Assembly: GCA_021608145.1 (NCBI GenBank)
Contig: JAKIHM010000005.1
Span: 62,001-126,000, forward strand
Direction: 5' to 3'
DNA length: 64,000 nucleotides
Source of the DNA: Thermovorax subterraneus
GTDB taxonomy: Bacteria > Bacillota > Thermosediminibacteria > Thermosediminibacterales > Thermosediminibacteraceae
Shown: positions 16,624 through 24,926 of the stretch, one piece after another
Position numbering within the stretch: position 1 is the stretch's first letter
Layout of the letters: each line of letters opens with the position of its first letter
Translations under genes and position numbers: made by a program
The notes under the pieces: model-generated
Told to the model about the DNA's origin: nothing
The model's input: the letters and a program-made list of their open reading frames with translations, nothing else
Database searches by the model: none

Positions 16624-18030
16624 CTACCTTCCTACTATGCCCATGCGGTTTATGATGATTTCCAGCATCTCGTCCAGGGCCGTCATCATCCTCGCGGCGG
16701 CGTTATATGCGTGCTGGTACATTATCATCTTTGTCATCTCTTCGTCTATTGAGACGGAGGAAATTTCCTTCCTTCTCTCGTCGAGCTGGCTTACCATGTA
16801 TTCCTGGGCTTCGGCCATCCTCGAAGCTTCCTGGGAATCTATGCCTATTTTCGAAATCAGGGCACCGTAGTAGTCGTCGATGGTGCCGTTTAGTCTTTCC
16901 AGATAAGCGTACCTAAGATCAGCAAGCTTCAGGGCATTCCGGTTGTCCCCCGGAACACCTGTTGAAGTTTCCGCCGCAGCTATCCTCTTGACATCGCTTA
17001 AGATGTCTGGACTTACGAACATGAGGGAGCCGTCATCGCTTTGGCTCAACATGAAAAAATCCCGTCCCGGCTCGCCGTAGAGGTCGTAGCCCTCTTTGTG
17101 GATTTCGTTGAAGTTCTGGACGAAAACTTCAGCAAAGGTCCTGAGGCTTTCGAAATACCCCGATACTTTCTCCCTCAAGTCTAAAAGTCCCTTTAGTTCT
17201 CCGGACTTCATCGAAAGCGGCAGGTTGTAGTCCTTCCAGATGGGCCTATCATCGGGATTTGCCGTGTCAAAAGTTACGGGAGATGTCTCGCTGCCCTTTA
17301 CCAGGATGGTCCCTCCTACGTTAACAGTAAAAATACCGTTTTCGTCCTCGTAGGTCTTGATATCCACTATCTTTGAAAGCTGGTCGAGCAAAAGGTCCCT
17401 CTTATCCCTGAGGTCGGAAGCTGTCACGCCTCTTATCTCGAGCTGCTGGATTTCGGAATTCAAGGCGGCAATCTGCCTTGCAAGGGTGTTTATTTCATTT
17501 ACCTTCACCGATATCTTAAAGTTCACATCATCGATAATTTCACTTAATTGTATTGCCGTATGGTTTACCGTATCCGCCAGGGTCACCGCCCGTTCCTTTA
17601 CCGTCTCCCTTATTTCTATAGCCTCCGGGTTTTTAGAAAGCTCCTCCAGGGCCTGCCAGAATTGGGTGAGCACCGATGATACGCCTATATCGGAGGGTTC
17701 GTTGAAAACCGCCTCTACCTGCCGCAGGATGTCGGCCTGCACCGACCATTGGCCCAGTGAGGAGTTTTCGTCCCTGTACTGCATGTCGGCAAAGTCGTCC
17801 CTTATCCTCACGATGTCGGCCACTTTCACGCCGGTGCCGGGCTGGTAAACCCCGGCTCCCGTGGAAATCATGCCGTAGGGCTTCATGAAAGTGGCTTCCA
17901 TCACCGGCCTCTGGCGGGAGTAACCAGGAGTGTTGGCGTTGGCTACGTTATGTGATACGTTCTCAAGGGCCCTCTGCTGGGCAAAGAGCGCCCTTTTCGC
18001 TATCTCTATCCCAAAAAAGCTGGAATACAA
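16624..18030 (-). CDS. flgK: Flagellar hook-associated protein FlgK (HAP1)
   Basis: A longer frame begins at 18063 inside flgN, but TTG 18030 is preferred. It follows AGGCGGTGATAC and gives the typical FlgK start YSSFFGIEIAKRALFAQQRA. Then NVSHNVANANTPGYSRQRP (rod/hook signature), and the C-terminus VSIDEEMTKMIMYQHAYNAA with MMTALDEMLEIIINRMG. About 468 residues, the usual size. First junction protein between hook and filament, exported with the FlgN chaperone encoded just upstream. Confidence 0.95.
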   Translation of the reverse strand: MYSSFFGIEIAKRALFAQQRALENVSHNVANANTPGYSRQRPVMEATFMKPYGMISTGAGVYQPGTGVKVADIVRIRDDFADMQYRDENSSLGQWSVQADILRQVEAVFNEPSDIGVSSVLTQFWQALEELSKNPEAIEIRETVKERAVTLADTVNHTAIQLSEIIDDVNFKISVKVNEINTLARQIAALNSEIQQLEIRGVTASDLRDKRDLLLDQLSKIVDIKTYEDENGIFTVNVGGTILVKGSETSPVTFDTANPDDRPIWKDYNLPLSMKSGELKGLLDLREKVSGYFESLRTFAEVFVQNFNEIHKEGYDLYGEPGRDFFMLSQSDDGSLMFVSPDILSDVKRIAAAETSTGVPGDNRNALKLADLRYAYLERLNGTIDDYYGALISKIGIDSQEASRMAEAQEYMVSQLDERRKEISSVSIDEEMTKMIMYQHAYNAAARMMTALDEMLEIIINRMGIVGR

Positions 18031-18046
18031 AGTATCACCGCCTGTC

Positions 18047-18532
18047 TTATGCTTTTTTGTCAATTATATTCAAGGTCTCATCTTCGGATGTTCTGCCCTC
18101 CGCATCGTAGCCCGAAGGTTTTTTAACCGCTGAAGTCATTAGCTCTATGGAAAAGTTAATGTATTCTAAAGCCCGCCTGATGAGCTTTTCGTTGATTTCA
18201 TTCCGGCGTTGGAGCTTTAAAAGGGTATCCTTCATTTTTGCTACAATGCTTTCAAGCTCGCTCTTTTTCCCCTCCGGGAGGACGTCTTTCAGCTTTTCAG
18301 CCGTAGCATTTTCGCCGCAAAGCGACTCTGTAATTTTAATCCTCTCGCCTTCTATTTCCCCCAGCTTTAAAACCATTTCCTGCTCCACCCGGGTTATCTC
18401 TTCTAATGCCTTCACATCGCCTCTTATAAGCACGTCGGTCTTTTTCTCGGAAAGCAAAAGGAGCTCCCGGTAAAGTTCTGTTTGATTTTTCAAATTCCTG
18501 ATGAGTTCGTCAACTAAGCCCTCAAAGTTCAT
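18047..18532 (-). CDS. flgN: FlgN-family flagellar export chaperone (YvyG-like)
   Basis: 161 residues, predicted all-helical coiled coil with heptad-like charges (ELYRELLLLSEKKTDVLIRG, LEEITRVEQEMVLKLGEIEG). It lies between flgM and flgK as yvyG does in Bacillus. FlgN binds FlgK and FlgL and escorts them to the export gate. Its 3' end overlaps the possible early start of flgK, but the chosen flgK start leaves a 16-base gap. Confidence 0.88.
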   Translation of the reverse strand: MNFEGLVDELIRNLKNQTELYRELLLLSEKKTDVLIRGDVKALEEITRVEQEMVLKLGEIEGERIKITESLCGENATAEKLKDVLPEGKKSELESIVAKMKDTLLKLQRRNEINEKLIRRALEYINFSIELMTSAVKKPSGYDAEGRTSEDETLNIIDKKA

Positions 18533-18545
18533 AAAAAAGCCCCCG

Positions 18546-18842
18546 CTAAATCAATATTCCCTTAAGATAATCCTCCACCATCTTTTCAGCGATGAGCCTT
18601 CCTTCGACGTCGTACGTGCCTTTTTGTATCCTCTCTTTAAGTTCCACCACCCTGTCCTGCCTTACTTCGTCCACCTTTGACGCGTATTCCAAGGCTTTCT
18701 TTATCTCAATGGCATCGGCAGAAAGGATCACGCTGTCTTCTGGACGGCTTTCGCCCTTATCTTTTAGCTTTTTATCGGCATCCTTTGTAAAGTTTTCGTA
18801 TACCTTCGCTATGCCCCCTAATCCAATCCTTTCGATGTTCAT
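18546..18842 (-). CDS. flgM: Anti-sigma-28 factor FlgM
   Basis: 98 residues. The C-terminal half carries the FlgM signature: VILSADAIEIKKALEYASKV, then RVVELKERIQKGTYDVEGRL and IAEKMVEDYLKGILI. It holds back the flagellar sigma factor until hook completion, when it is exported. ATG start at 18842. A promoter-like element and a terminator of the preceding gene lie directly upstream, so transcription probably restarts here. Confidence 0.95.
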   Translation of the reverse strand: MNIERIGLGGIAKVYENFTKDADKKLKDKGESRPEDSVILSADAIEIKKALEYASKVDEVRQDRVVELKERIQKGTYDVEGRLIAEKMVEDYLKGILI

Positions 18843-18871
18843 GGTTTTACCCCTTTCGCAAGCTTTCCTAA

Positions 18872-18884
18872 TATTTTATCGAAT
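18872..18884 (-). promoter_or_regulatory. Candidate promoter element of flgM (shared 13-mer)
   Basis: ATTCGATAAAATA on the minus strand is identical to the sequence over the proposed flagellin -10 box (4070-4082). The -35 side is not recognisable here (CATT at the expected spacing), so sigma-28 use is uncertain. Confidence 0.4.
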
Positions 18885-18907
18885 CTATTGCCCAGGAAAT
18901 GAAAGGG

Positions 18908-18934
18908 GAAAAGGGCAAAAATGCCCCTTTTTTC
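18908..18934 (-). terminator. Terminator after yvyF
   Basis: On the minus strand AAAAGGGGCA-TTTT-TGCCCTTTT forms a stem of GGGCA/TGCCC extended by A-U pairs, 40 bases past the yvyF stop. It separates comFC-yvyF from flgM. Confidence 0.55.
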
Positions 18935-18972
18935 TCATAAAATTTTGCATAATCTTCGGTTTTCTTGGCATT

Positions 18973-19380
18973 TTATCTTGATTTTTCGTCCTGGTAGCGC
19001 GAAAGGTGGATTTTCCCCTTCATGTCTTCCCTTTGCTGCAAAGGTACTTTAGCCACGCCGAATTTTTTCTTCATTTCGTTTGCGCATTTGTCGCACAACC
19101 TGCCTGTGAGAATCGGGGCGCCGCACATCTCGCATCGAAGGATCATATTTACGTTTTCTTTCTTTAAAATAAGCCTGCCTTCCCTCAAAAACTCCAGGAT
19201 CTTCTTGGGAGGGACTCCTGTTTTTTCTGAAATCTCTTCCATGGTAGCCCCGGGCACTTCGTATAGATACTCCTTTACCTTTCGGAATTCCTCTTCCTCT
19301 TTGGCGGCGCACTCGGGGCAAAGGTTCCTCGTGACATAAACGAAGACCTTGCCGCACACCGGACAGTTCCTGAGCTCCAA
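18973..19380 (-). CDS. yvyF: Flagellar operon protein YvyF-like, zinc-ribbon
   Basis: The frame opens at 19416, but GGGAGGTGAGCAAT before TTG 19380 gives the conventional start (LELRNCPVCGKVF), 135 residues. There are two Cys4-type metal sites: CPVCGK with CPECAA near residues 6-25, and CEMCGAPILTGRLCDKCANE in the C-terminal half. Between them is a winged-helix-like stretch (GATMEEISEKTGVPPKKILE). The family (TIGR03826-type) always lies between comF and flgM; the role is unknown, but it is thought to be regulatory because of the DNA-binding-like region. Confidence 0.88.
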   Translation of the reverse strand: MELRNCPVCGKVFVYVTRNLCPECAAKEEEEFRKVKEYLYEVPGATMEEISEKTGVPPKKILEFLREGRLILKKENVNMILRCEMCGAPILTGRLCDKCANEMKKKFGVAKVPLQQREDMKGKIHLSRYQDEKSR

Positions 19381-19399
19381 ATTGCTCACCTCCCAAAAA

Positions 19400-20122
19400 T
19401 TAACCTCTTGCGGCACAAAGGACGTAAACCCCGACCGCCCCGGCAGAAAGCAGCACCTTCGAGCATTCGTCCGCCGTGCTGCCGGTGGTATACACGTCGT
19501 CGATTAAAAGAAGCGTTTTCCCATTTATCGCAGGGCCGTGCTTTACCGCAAAGGCTCCTGCCACGTTGGCCTCTCTCAGGCCTTTCTCGAGGAGGCTCTG
19601 GTGTTCGGTCGGCCTTGTCCTGATAAGGCCTCTGAAAACGTGAACGCCAGTCCTTTGGCTTATTTCCTCGGCAAGCAAGAGGGACTGATTGAAGCCCCTT
19701 TCTCTTTCCCTTTCCGGGTGCAGGGGGACGGGGATCAAGTAATCAAAGGGAGGCCAGTTTTGATTTTTTAAAGTTTCGCACATTTTTTCGCCTATCAGTT
19801 CGCAAAGTCTGGACTCTCCCCGGTACTTGTAAAGGTGGATGATATCTTTTAAAACCCCTCTGTAGGCGCCAAAAGCCCTGGCCTCCACGAAGTGGCGGTT
19901 TTTCCCCCTGCAGTCTTCGCAAATCGAATTTTCCCGTTCTAAAGGCCTTCCGCATTTCAAACACAAAGGAGGGCTCAACGGTTCCATCTTTCCCAGGCAG
20001 CCAGAACATATCAATCTTTCGCCCCTTTTCAGCCTTGAGCCGCAAAGTATGCAGTAGGGCTTTTCCGGGAAGAGGGCGTCTATAAAAAAGCCGGCGATTT
20101 TATTTACTTTATCAAGCAGCAT
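19400..20122 (-). CDS. comFC: ComF-family phosphoribosyltransferase-like protein (ComFC)
   Basis: 240 residues. Two zinc-finger-like Cys pairs at the N-terminus (CILCGSRL, CSGCLGKM, CLKCGRPL, CEDCRGKN). The C-terminal PRTase fold has LIPVPLHPERERERGFNQS and the PRPP loop LLLIDDVYTTGSTADEC. The family takes part in DNA uptake in competence, probably acting on single-stranded DNA inside the cell; the reaction is not established. It lies directly before yvyF, as in Bacillus. comFA is not in the window. Confidence 0.9.
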   Translation of the reverse strand: MLLDKVNKIAGFFIDALFPEKPYCILCGSRLKRGERLICSGCLGKMEPLSPPLCLKCGRPLERENSICEDCRGKNRHFVEARAFGAYRGVLKDIIHLYKYRGESRLCELIGEKMCETLKNQNWPPFDYLIPVPLHPERERERGFNQSLLLAEEISQRTGVHVFRGLIRTRPTEHQSLLEKGLREANVAGAFAVKHGPAINGKTLLLIDDVYTTGSTADECSKVLLSAGAVGVYVLCAARG

Positions 20123-20202
20123 AACTTTTTAGCCTTCCTAGCAAAACTTTCTATTTTTTGGTATAGTTCGACATATTTTTATTTTTCTCCTGCTTTTTTG
20201 TA

Positions 20203-20234
20203 AAAAAATAAAGCCCGCCCGGGCAGGGCAGGCT
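20203..20234 (-). terminator. Intrinsic terminator of hpf
   Basis: AGCCTGCCC / GGGCGGGCT with one G-U pair, followed by TTTATTTTTTT on the minus strand. The hairpin begins at the hpf stop codon. Confidence 0.88.
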
Positions 20235-20775
20235 ACATCATTTCTGGGACGATGAGCCCGTAGTTTCCATCCTTCCTTCTGTACACCACGTTTATTTCAT
20301 CGGTTTCAGCGTTGGTGAAAACGAAGAAATTGTGCCCGAGGAGGTTCATCTGAAGCACCGCCTCGTCTACATTCATGGGCTTTACAGCAAACCGCTTCAC
20401 CTTCACTACCTTCAGTTCTTCATCTTCCGCCTGTTCCTCGAGGATAAGGCCGCTTTCCTTCTGAGATTCTCTGCGCAAGGCTTTGGTGAGCCTGGTCTTA
20501 AACTTTTCTATCTGTCTTTCTAACTTTTCCACCACCAGATCAATGGAAGAATACATGTCCTGGGTCTCTTCCTCGCCTCGCAGGATTATGTCGTTCACTG
20601 GTATAGTCACTTCCACTATGTGCCTTCCCTTTTCCACGTGAAATGTCACCTGGGCCTCCAGGCTATCGCTATTTAAGTAATTAAAATGCCTGCTGAGCTT
20701 TCCTATCTTTTTCTCCGCGTAATCCCTCAAGGCCGGGGTTACCTCAATGTTTTTGCCGCTAACCGAGACTTTCAT
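20233..20775 (-). CDS. hpf: Ribosome hibernation promoting factor, long form (HPF/YvyD)
   Basis: ATG 20775 is chosen because GGGGAG lies seven bases upstream; 180 residues. The N-terminal S30AE domain (MKVSVSGKNIEVTPALRDYA, VEVTIPVNDIILRGEEET) binds the 30S subunit. After a charged linker (about residues 100-125) the C-terminal dimerisation domain reads VKRFAVKPMNVDEAVLQMNL and LGHNFFVFTNAETDEINVVYRRKDG. Long HPF forms 100S ribosome dimers in resting cells. In Bacillus it also lies close to the flagellar genes. Confidence 0.96.
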   Translation of the reverse strand: MKVSVSGKNIEVTPALRDYAEKKIGKLSRHFNYLNSDSLEAQVTFHVEKGRHIVEVTIPVNDIILRGEEETQDMYSSIDLVVEKLERQIEKFKTRLTKALRRESQKESGLILEEQAEDEELKVVKVKRFAVKPMNVDEAVLQMNLLGHNFFVFTNAETDEINVVYRRKDGNYGLIVPEMM

Positions 20776-20813
20776 AAGCAAGCTCCCCTTCTTTTTAATG
20801 TTCTGTGTCTACA

Positions 20814-20819
20814 ATTATA
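20814..20819 (-). promoter_or_regulatory. Possible -10 box for hpf
   Basis: TATAAT on the minus strand 39 bases before the hpf start. No clear sigma-A -35 box is visible at 17 bases; GGATTTTG lies upstream, so an alternative sigma factor is possible. Confidence 0.35.
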
Positions 20820-20854
20820 TCAACATTTGCCGACAAAATCCAGCCCGGATGTAA

Positions 20855-22510
20855 TCATCCTACCTTGAAGCAGCTGCCTCCTATAAATTCGCGGATTATC
20901 GAAGTTGCGGGTATTTCCCGTTCGTCCTGGAGGGGTTCGAAGTGCTCGAGGAGTTTTAAGAGATACCTTGCCATCACGTGCTCGGGGAATTCGTCACCGA
21001 TTTTTTTGAGAAGCGGCTCTGCATATTTCCTTAATACCGCAAACTCATAGACCAGGGCGGAGTTGAACATGACATCTGCCTCTTCCTGAAAGGGGAAGAC
21101 GTATTTTTTCGACCCCTTTTGCACGGAAGGCCACATGGCAATGGTCTTTAAGGCATCCGCCCCCCGGGTGCGACTGTCCCGCACTATTCGCCTAAAAAGC
21201 CTTGTATGGGCAGTGGAAATATAGTTGTGGTTGTCTATGGAAAGCTGGGTCAGGGCGCTCACGTAAATTTTGAACTTATCCTTTTTGGGGATGGCGAAGG
21301 TGAGCTTTTCGTTTAACGCGTGGATGCCTTCTATGATGATGGGCTGGTCCTTTTCAATTTTTACGGGGTGCTTGCGAAACTCTCTTTTGCCTGTGATGAA
21401 ATCGTACTTTGGCAGGTATACCTCTTTCCCCTGTATCAAAGCTGCAAGCTGCCGGTTGAAGAGCTCAATATCTATGGCCTCCAAAGCTTCAAAGTCGGGC
21501 TTTCCGTCCTCTCCCAAAGGGGTTTTTTCCCGGTCCACGAAATAGTCGTCCAGCGATATGGCAAGGGGCTTTGCCCCGTTTACCATGAGGTGCACCATAA
21601 GCCTCTGGGCGAAGGTGGTCTTTCCGGAAGAAGACGGACCTGCTATCAGTATCACCCTCAGCATATCCCTGTTTTCGCAAATCAAATCGGCGATTTGAGC
21701 TATCTTTTTTTCATGCAGGGCTTCCGCTATCCTAATTATTTCTCCTGCCCTTCCCGATGCTATATATTCATTCAATGCACCGGCATCAGCTATCCCCAGT
21801 ATGTGAGCCCAGCGCTCGGACTCCCGGAATATTTTGAAAAGTTTGGGCTGTTCGTCGAAGGGCGGGATTTCAAGCGGAGCCTCCGGCTCCGGGTGTTGCA
21901 GGATTACGCCCGGGAGGTAGTACTTTAAGGCAAACCACCGCACGTATCCGGTAGAGGGGAGCAAAATCCCTGCAAAGTAGTCCATCATCCCGTCAAGCTC
22001 GTATAAGTCGACGTGGTCTTCCTTCAAGTATTTGAGCAGCCTTACCTTGTCGTCCCAACCCATTTTTTTGAAATACACCGCCGCCTCTTCGGTCGGGACC
22101 TTTTTTTTGATTATAGGAAGGTTCCTTTCGACGAGCTCCCGCATCCTCATTTCTACGGCCTTAACGTCGTCTGAGTCAATCGGCTCTTTCCACTGGATTT
22201 CAGAGTAGATTCCGTTTCCTATGGAGTGTTCCACCATCACTCTACAACCGGGCAGGACGTCGCTCGCCGCCTTTATGAAAATGAAAGCAAGGGTCCTCAC
22301 GTATATCCTCATGCCGGTTTCGGTGGAAAGGTCGAGAAATTCCACGTCAGCATCATCTTCTATGACGTGGTTGAGGTCGTAGACCCGGTTGTTCAACACT
22401 GCGGCAGCCGTCGGAGAAGAAAAGGCATCCTTTACTCCTTCGGCGATTTCGCGCAAAGTTAGGGGGCTTTCGTAAGTCCTTTCACCGATGCCCTTTATAT
22501 AGACCTTCAA
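20855..22510 (-). CDS. Nucleoside kinase with TGS/ThrRS-like N-terminal domain
   Basis: 551 residues. Residues 1-65 form a TGS-like domain (PLTLREIAEGVKDAFSS). Residues about 65-210 resemble the second additional domain of threonyl-tRNA synthetase (VMVEHSIGNGIYSEI). From about 285 there is a uridine-kinase-type P-loop domain: ILIAGPSSSGKTTFAQRLM, SLDDYFVDREKTP and IIIEGIHALNEKLT. Such proteins are common in Clostridia and Thermotogales and are annotated as uridine kinase family; their true substrate is not certain. The gene lies alone upstream of hpf, with 73 bases between. Confidence 0.88.
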   Translation of the reverse strand: MKVYIKGIGERTYESPLTLREIAEGVKDAFSSPTAAAVLNNRVYDLNHVIEDDADVEFLDLSTETGMRIYVRTLAFIFIKAASDVLPGCRVMVEHSIGNGIYSEIQWKEPIDSDDVKAVEMRMRELVERNLPIIKKKVPTEEAAVYFKKMGWDDKVRLLKYLKEDHVDLYELDGMMDYFAGILLPSTGYVRWFALKYYLPGVILQHPEPEAPLEIPPFDEQPKLFKIFRESERWAHILGIADAGALNEYIASGRAGEIIRIAEALHEKKIAQIADLICENRDMLRVILIAGPSSSGKTTFAQRLMVHLMVNGAKPLAISLDDYFVDREKTPLGEDGKPDFEALEAIDIELFNRQLAALIQGKEVYLPKYDFITGKREFRKHPVKIEKDQPIIIEGIHALNEKLTFAIPKKDKFKIYVSALTQLSIDNHNYISTAHTRLFRRIVRDSRTRGADALKTIAMWPSVQKGSKKYVFPFQEEADVMFNSALVYEFAVLRKYAEPLLKKIGDEFPEHVMARYLLKLLEHFEPLQDEREIPATSIIREFIGGSCFKVG

Positions 22511-22540
22511 TGCGTTTTCACCTCCCGAAAGTGCAAAATC

Positions 22541-23386
22541 TTACCTGCTCGCGCCACCGCCGCCGCTGGAGCCTCCTCCGAATCCCCCTCCACCACCGAA
22601 GCCTCCGCCGAAACCACCGCCAAAGCCTCCGCCAAATCCTCCGCCGAAAAAGCCGCCGCCGAAGGGACCGCGGAAGGGGCCGAATCCGCCTCCCGGCGGC
22701 CTGCGCCAAAATCCCCTGCGCATGCCTGATATAACTATTATCCACCATACTACGAAAAATAATATGGCAACTGCCGCTTCTAGAGGAAACTCCTCTTCCC
22801 CGGAGTACGCCGAAAGCTCCTTAAATTCTCCTTCTTCCATGTTTAGGCCGTATTCTTCCGCTACGCTTGATGCAACAGCCATAAATGTATCCAAAATCCC
22901 TTTCGAATATTCCCCTTCTTCAAAGGCTGGGAGGGCGAAATTGTCCAGAATCCACCCGGCCTTTCCGTCGGTTATGGCTCCCTCAAGGCCGTAGCCCACC
23001 TCTATCCGAATCCTGCCGCTTTTGCCAGCGAGCAGGTTCTCCCTGTTTACCAGTATCAGCACGCCGTTGTTTTTTTGCCTGTCCCCTATGCCCCAGCTTC
23101 TAAAAAGCTCTAATGCGTAGTCCTCTATCGTCCTCCCCGCAAGGTCGTTTACCGTTACCACCACTATCTGGGCGCCGGTCTTGCTATCGATCGCCTTTGC
23201 AACGGCCCTCATCTTCGCCTCATCAGCCTCATCGATGAGGCCCGCATAATCGTAGACGTAGACGAGTTCCGAAGGCCTTGACGGTACCGGCTCTTGCGCC
23301 GCAGCTTCTTTTAAAAATGTTGAAAAGCAAAGAAGTAAAACCGCTGCGGCTGCGAGCCAAAAAATGGAAAGCTTTGCTTTTTTCAT
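22541..23386 (-). CDS. TPM-domain membrane protein with Gly-rich tail (YgcG family)
   Basis: 281 residues. Signal peptide or anchor (residues 5-27), then the TPM domain with VYDYAGLIDEADEAKMRAVA, GAQIVVVTVNDLAGRTIEDY and RSWGIGDRQKNNGVLILV. A transmembrane helix at about 207-225 (AVAILFFVVWWIIVI) is followed by an Arg- and Gly-rich tail of repeated GGGFGG units. TPM proteins are extracytoplasmic and their function is poorly known; LemA and TPM genes commonly pair, as here. Start is 5 bases past the lemA stop. The repeated GGN codons make this stretch very G-rich on the coding strand. Confidence 0.9.
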   Translation of the reverse strand: MKKAKLSIFWLAAAAVLLLCFSTFLKEAAAQEPVPSRPSELVYVYDYAGLIDEADEAKMRAVAKAIDSKTGAQIVVVTVNDLAGRTIEDYALELFRSWGIGDRQKNNGVLILVNRENLLAGKSGRIRIEVGYGLEGAITDGKAGWILDNFALPAFEEGEYSKGILDTFMAVASSVAEEYGLNMEEGEFKELSAYSGEEEFPLEAAVAILFFVVWWIIVISGMRRGFWRRPPGGGFGPFRGPFGGGFFGGGFGGGFGGGFGGGFGGGGGFGGGSSGGGGASR

Positions 23387-23391
23387 CTCGA

Positions 23392-23970
23392 TTATTCTCC
23401 TTTACCGCTGAAGTCCACCTTAGGTACCTCGTAAGCCCCCTCTTCAGCTTTGAAGTATTCCTTTTTCTCAAACCCCATAATCCTGGCGATGATCACCGTC
23501 GGGAAGCTCCTAATCTTGCTGTTGTACCTTTGTACCGCGTTGTTGTAGTCCATCCTGGCCACGGCAATTCGGTTTTCGGTACCGGCAAGCTCGTCGGCCA
23601 GCTGCCTGAAGTTGGCATCGGCCTTAAGCGTTGGGTAGTTTTCCACTATGGCCAAAAGCCTGGAAAGGGCACTGGTAAGTTCGGCATCGGCCTGGGCCTT
23701 TTCCGCAACAGACCCTGCACTAATTAGCTTTTCACGGGCCCTCGTAACCTCGGTAAAGATTTCCTGTTCGTGGGCGGCATAGCCCTTTACCGTCTCCACC
23801 AAGTTGGGTATGAGGTCAGCTCTCCTTTGAAGCTGATTTTCCACCTGGCTCCATTTGCTGTTCACGTTCTCCTCGGCAGCCACGAGGCCGTTGTAGCTTC
23901 CGAAGGCAAATACTAAAAGAAAAGCAACCACTACTACTATAGCGAGAATCGCGCTAGCTTTATTATTCAA
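23392..23970 (-). CDS. lemA: LemA family protein
   Basis: 192 residues. N-terminal membrane anchor (AILAIVVVVAFLLVFAFG), then the LemA signature GLVAAEENVNSKWSQVENQL and QRRADLIPNLVETVKGYAAH, then long helices ending VIIARIMGFEKKEYFKAEEG. Membrane-anchored four-helix protein of unknown exact function, almost always next to a TPM-domain gene. Its own promoter appears to lie at 24006-24033, divergent from the fructose operon. Confidence 0.95.
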   Translation of the reverse strand: MNNKASAILAIVVVVAFLLVFAFGSYNGLVAAEENVNSKWSQVENQLQRRADLIPNLVETVKGYAAHEQEIFTEVTRAREKLISAGSVAEKAQADAELTSALSRLLAIVENYPTLKADANFRQLADELAGTENRIAVARMDYNNAVQRYNSKIRSFPTVIIARIMGFEKKEYFKAEEGAYEVPKVDFSGKGE

Positions 23971-24005
23971 AAAAGACCCCCCTAAAAATTAGTTTTGTTA
24001 CATTT

Positions 24006-24033
24006 ATTATACCATAACAATCAGCAATGTCAC
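24006..24033 (-). promoter_or_regulatory. Promoter of lemA-TPM operon
   Basis: Minus strand GTGACA (24033-24028), 16 bases, TATAAT (24011-24006); a near-consensus sigma-A promoter 36 bases before the lemA start. Confidence 0.65.
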
Positions 24034-24050
24034 TTTTTGTGAATTTTCAA

Positions 24051-24079
24051 TTGACAAAAATATTCGAGGACAATATAAT
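24051..24079 (+). promoter_or_regulatory. Consensus sigma-A promoter of the fructose operon
   Basis: TTGACA (24051-24056), 17-base spacer, TATAAT (24074-24079): a perfect consensus. The expected transcript start near 24086 rules out the longer fruR frame that begins at 24085. Such a strong promoter implies tight repression, probably by FruR itself. Confidence 0.88.
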
Positions 24080-24159
24080 CATAATTGAGCATATTTAATC
24101 GTATTCGTGCACTTTTTAGGCTTAATTTCTCCATAAACGATCATTTTGGGGGTATGACC

Positions 24160-24921
24160 TTGTTTGCGGAAGAGCGCAGATTAAAAATAGCCGATATGAT
24201 AAAAAATATTAAAAGCATAACCGTCTCGGAACTCGCGAGGACCTTTAACGTGTCCGAATCCACAATAAGGAGGGACCTGCAGTTTCTGGAAGACAAGGGC
24301 TACATCCAAAGAACTCACGGCGGTGCAATCCTGCAGCACTCCCATTACGAGCCCACGTATTCGGAAAAGGAATCAAAAGAAGCCGCTTCAAAGCAGGAAA
24401 TCGGAAAGCTTGCAGCGGAATTGGTAAAGGATGGCGACACGGTCCTCCTTGATTCGGGAACCACTACTTTAAGCGTAGCCAAAAACCTCAAGGGAAAAAA
24501 AATAACCGTTGTTACTAACTCGCCTGTCATAGCAATGGAGCTTTTTGCCGATAAGGAAATAGAAGTAATCATGGTCGGGGGTATATTCAGGAAAGAAACC
24601 GCGGCCCTCGTGGGTCCAATTGCCGAGAAAAATTTAAAAGAATTTAATGTCGATAAGGCTTTCATCGGAGCAAACGGCATTGACCTCAACGGTGTTACCA
24701 CCCCTAATATCATAGAGGCAGCAACAAAAAAAGTAATGCTCAAAATATCGTCGCAACCGTACATAGTGGCCGACCATTCGAAATTCGGTATTTCGACCTT
24801 CGTAAAATTTGCAGACCTTTCGGACATTGCCGCTATTATAACCGACCGGAACGTAGACCTAAAATGGGTAAGTTCCATCGAGGAAGCGGGAACAGAAATC
24901 ATCTATCCGGAGAAAGGGTGA
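24160..24921 (+). CDS. fruR: DeoR-family fructose operon repressor FruR
   Basis: TTG 24160 is chosen (GGGGGT six bases before); ATG 24154 is too close to the SD and ORF start 24085 lies at the transcription start. About 253 residues. N-terminal helix-turn-helix ITVSELARTFNVSESTIRRD with GYIQRTHGGAI, the DeoR signature. The sensor domain has DTVLLDSGTTTLSVAKNL, VVTNSPVIAMEL and VDKAFIGANGIDLNGVTT. Sensor ligand is expected to be fructose-1-phosphate or fructose-1,6-bisphosphate. It opens an operon with fruK and the two PTS genes. Confidence 0.93.
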   Translation: MFAEERRLKIADMIKNIKSITVSELARTFNVSESTIRRDLQFLEDKGYIQRTHGGAILQHSHYEPTYSEKESKEAASKQEIGKLAAELVKDGDTVLLDSGTTTLSVAKNLKGKKITVVTNSPVIAMELFADKEIEVIMVGGIFRKETAALVGPIAEKNLKEFNVDKAFIGANGIDLNGVTTPNIIEAATKKVMLKISSQPYIVADHSKFGISTFVKFADLSDIAAIITDRNVDLKWVSSIEEAGTEIIYPEKG

Positions 24922-24926
24922 CGGCA

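Noticed and set aside
22541-22700. Gly-rich repeat region as a tandem DNA repeat or antisense Arg-rich gene
   Set aside because: It is the in-frame GGFGG tail of the TPM protein; opposite-strand frames are shadows of GGN codons.
24085-24159. Longer N-terminus for FruR
   Set aside because: It would begin at the predicted transcription start of the consensus promoter; family members start at FAEERRLKI.
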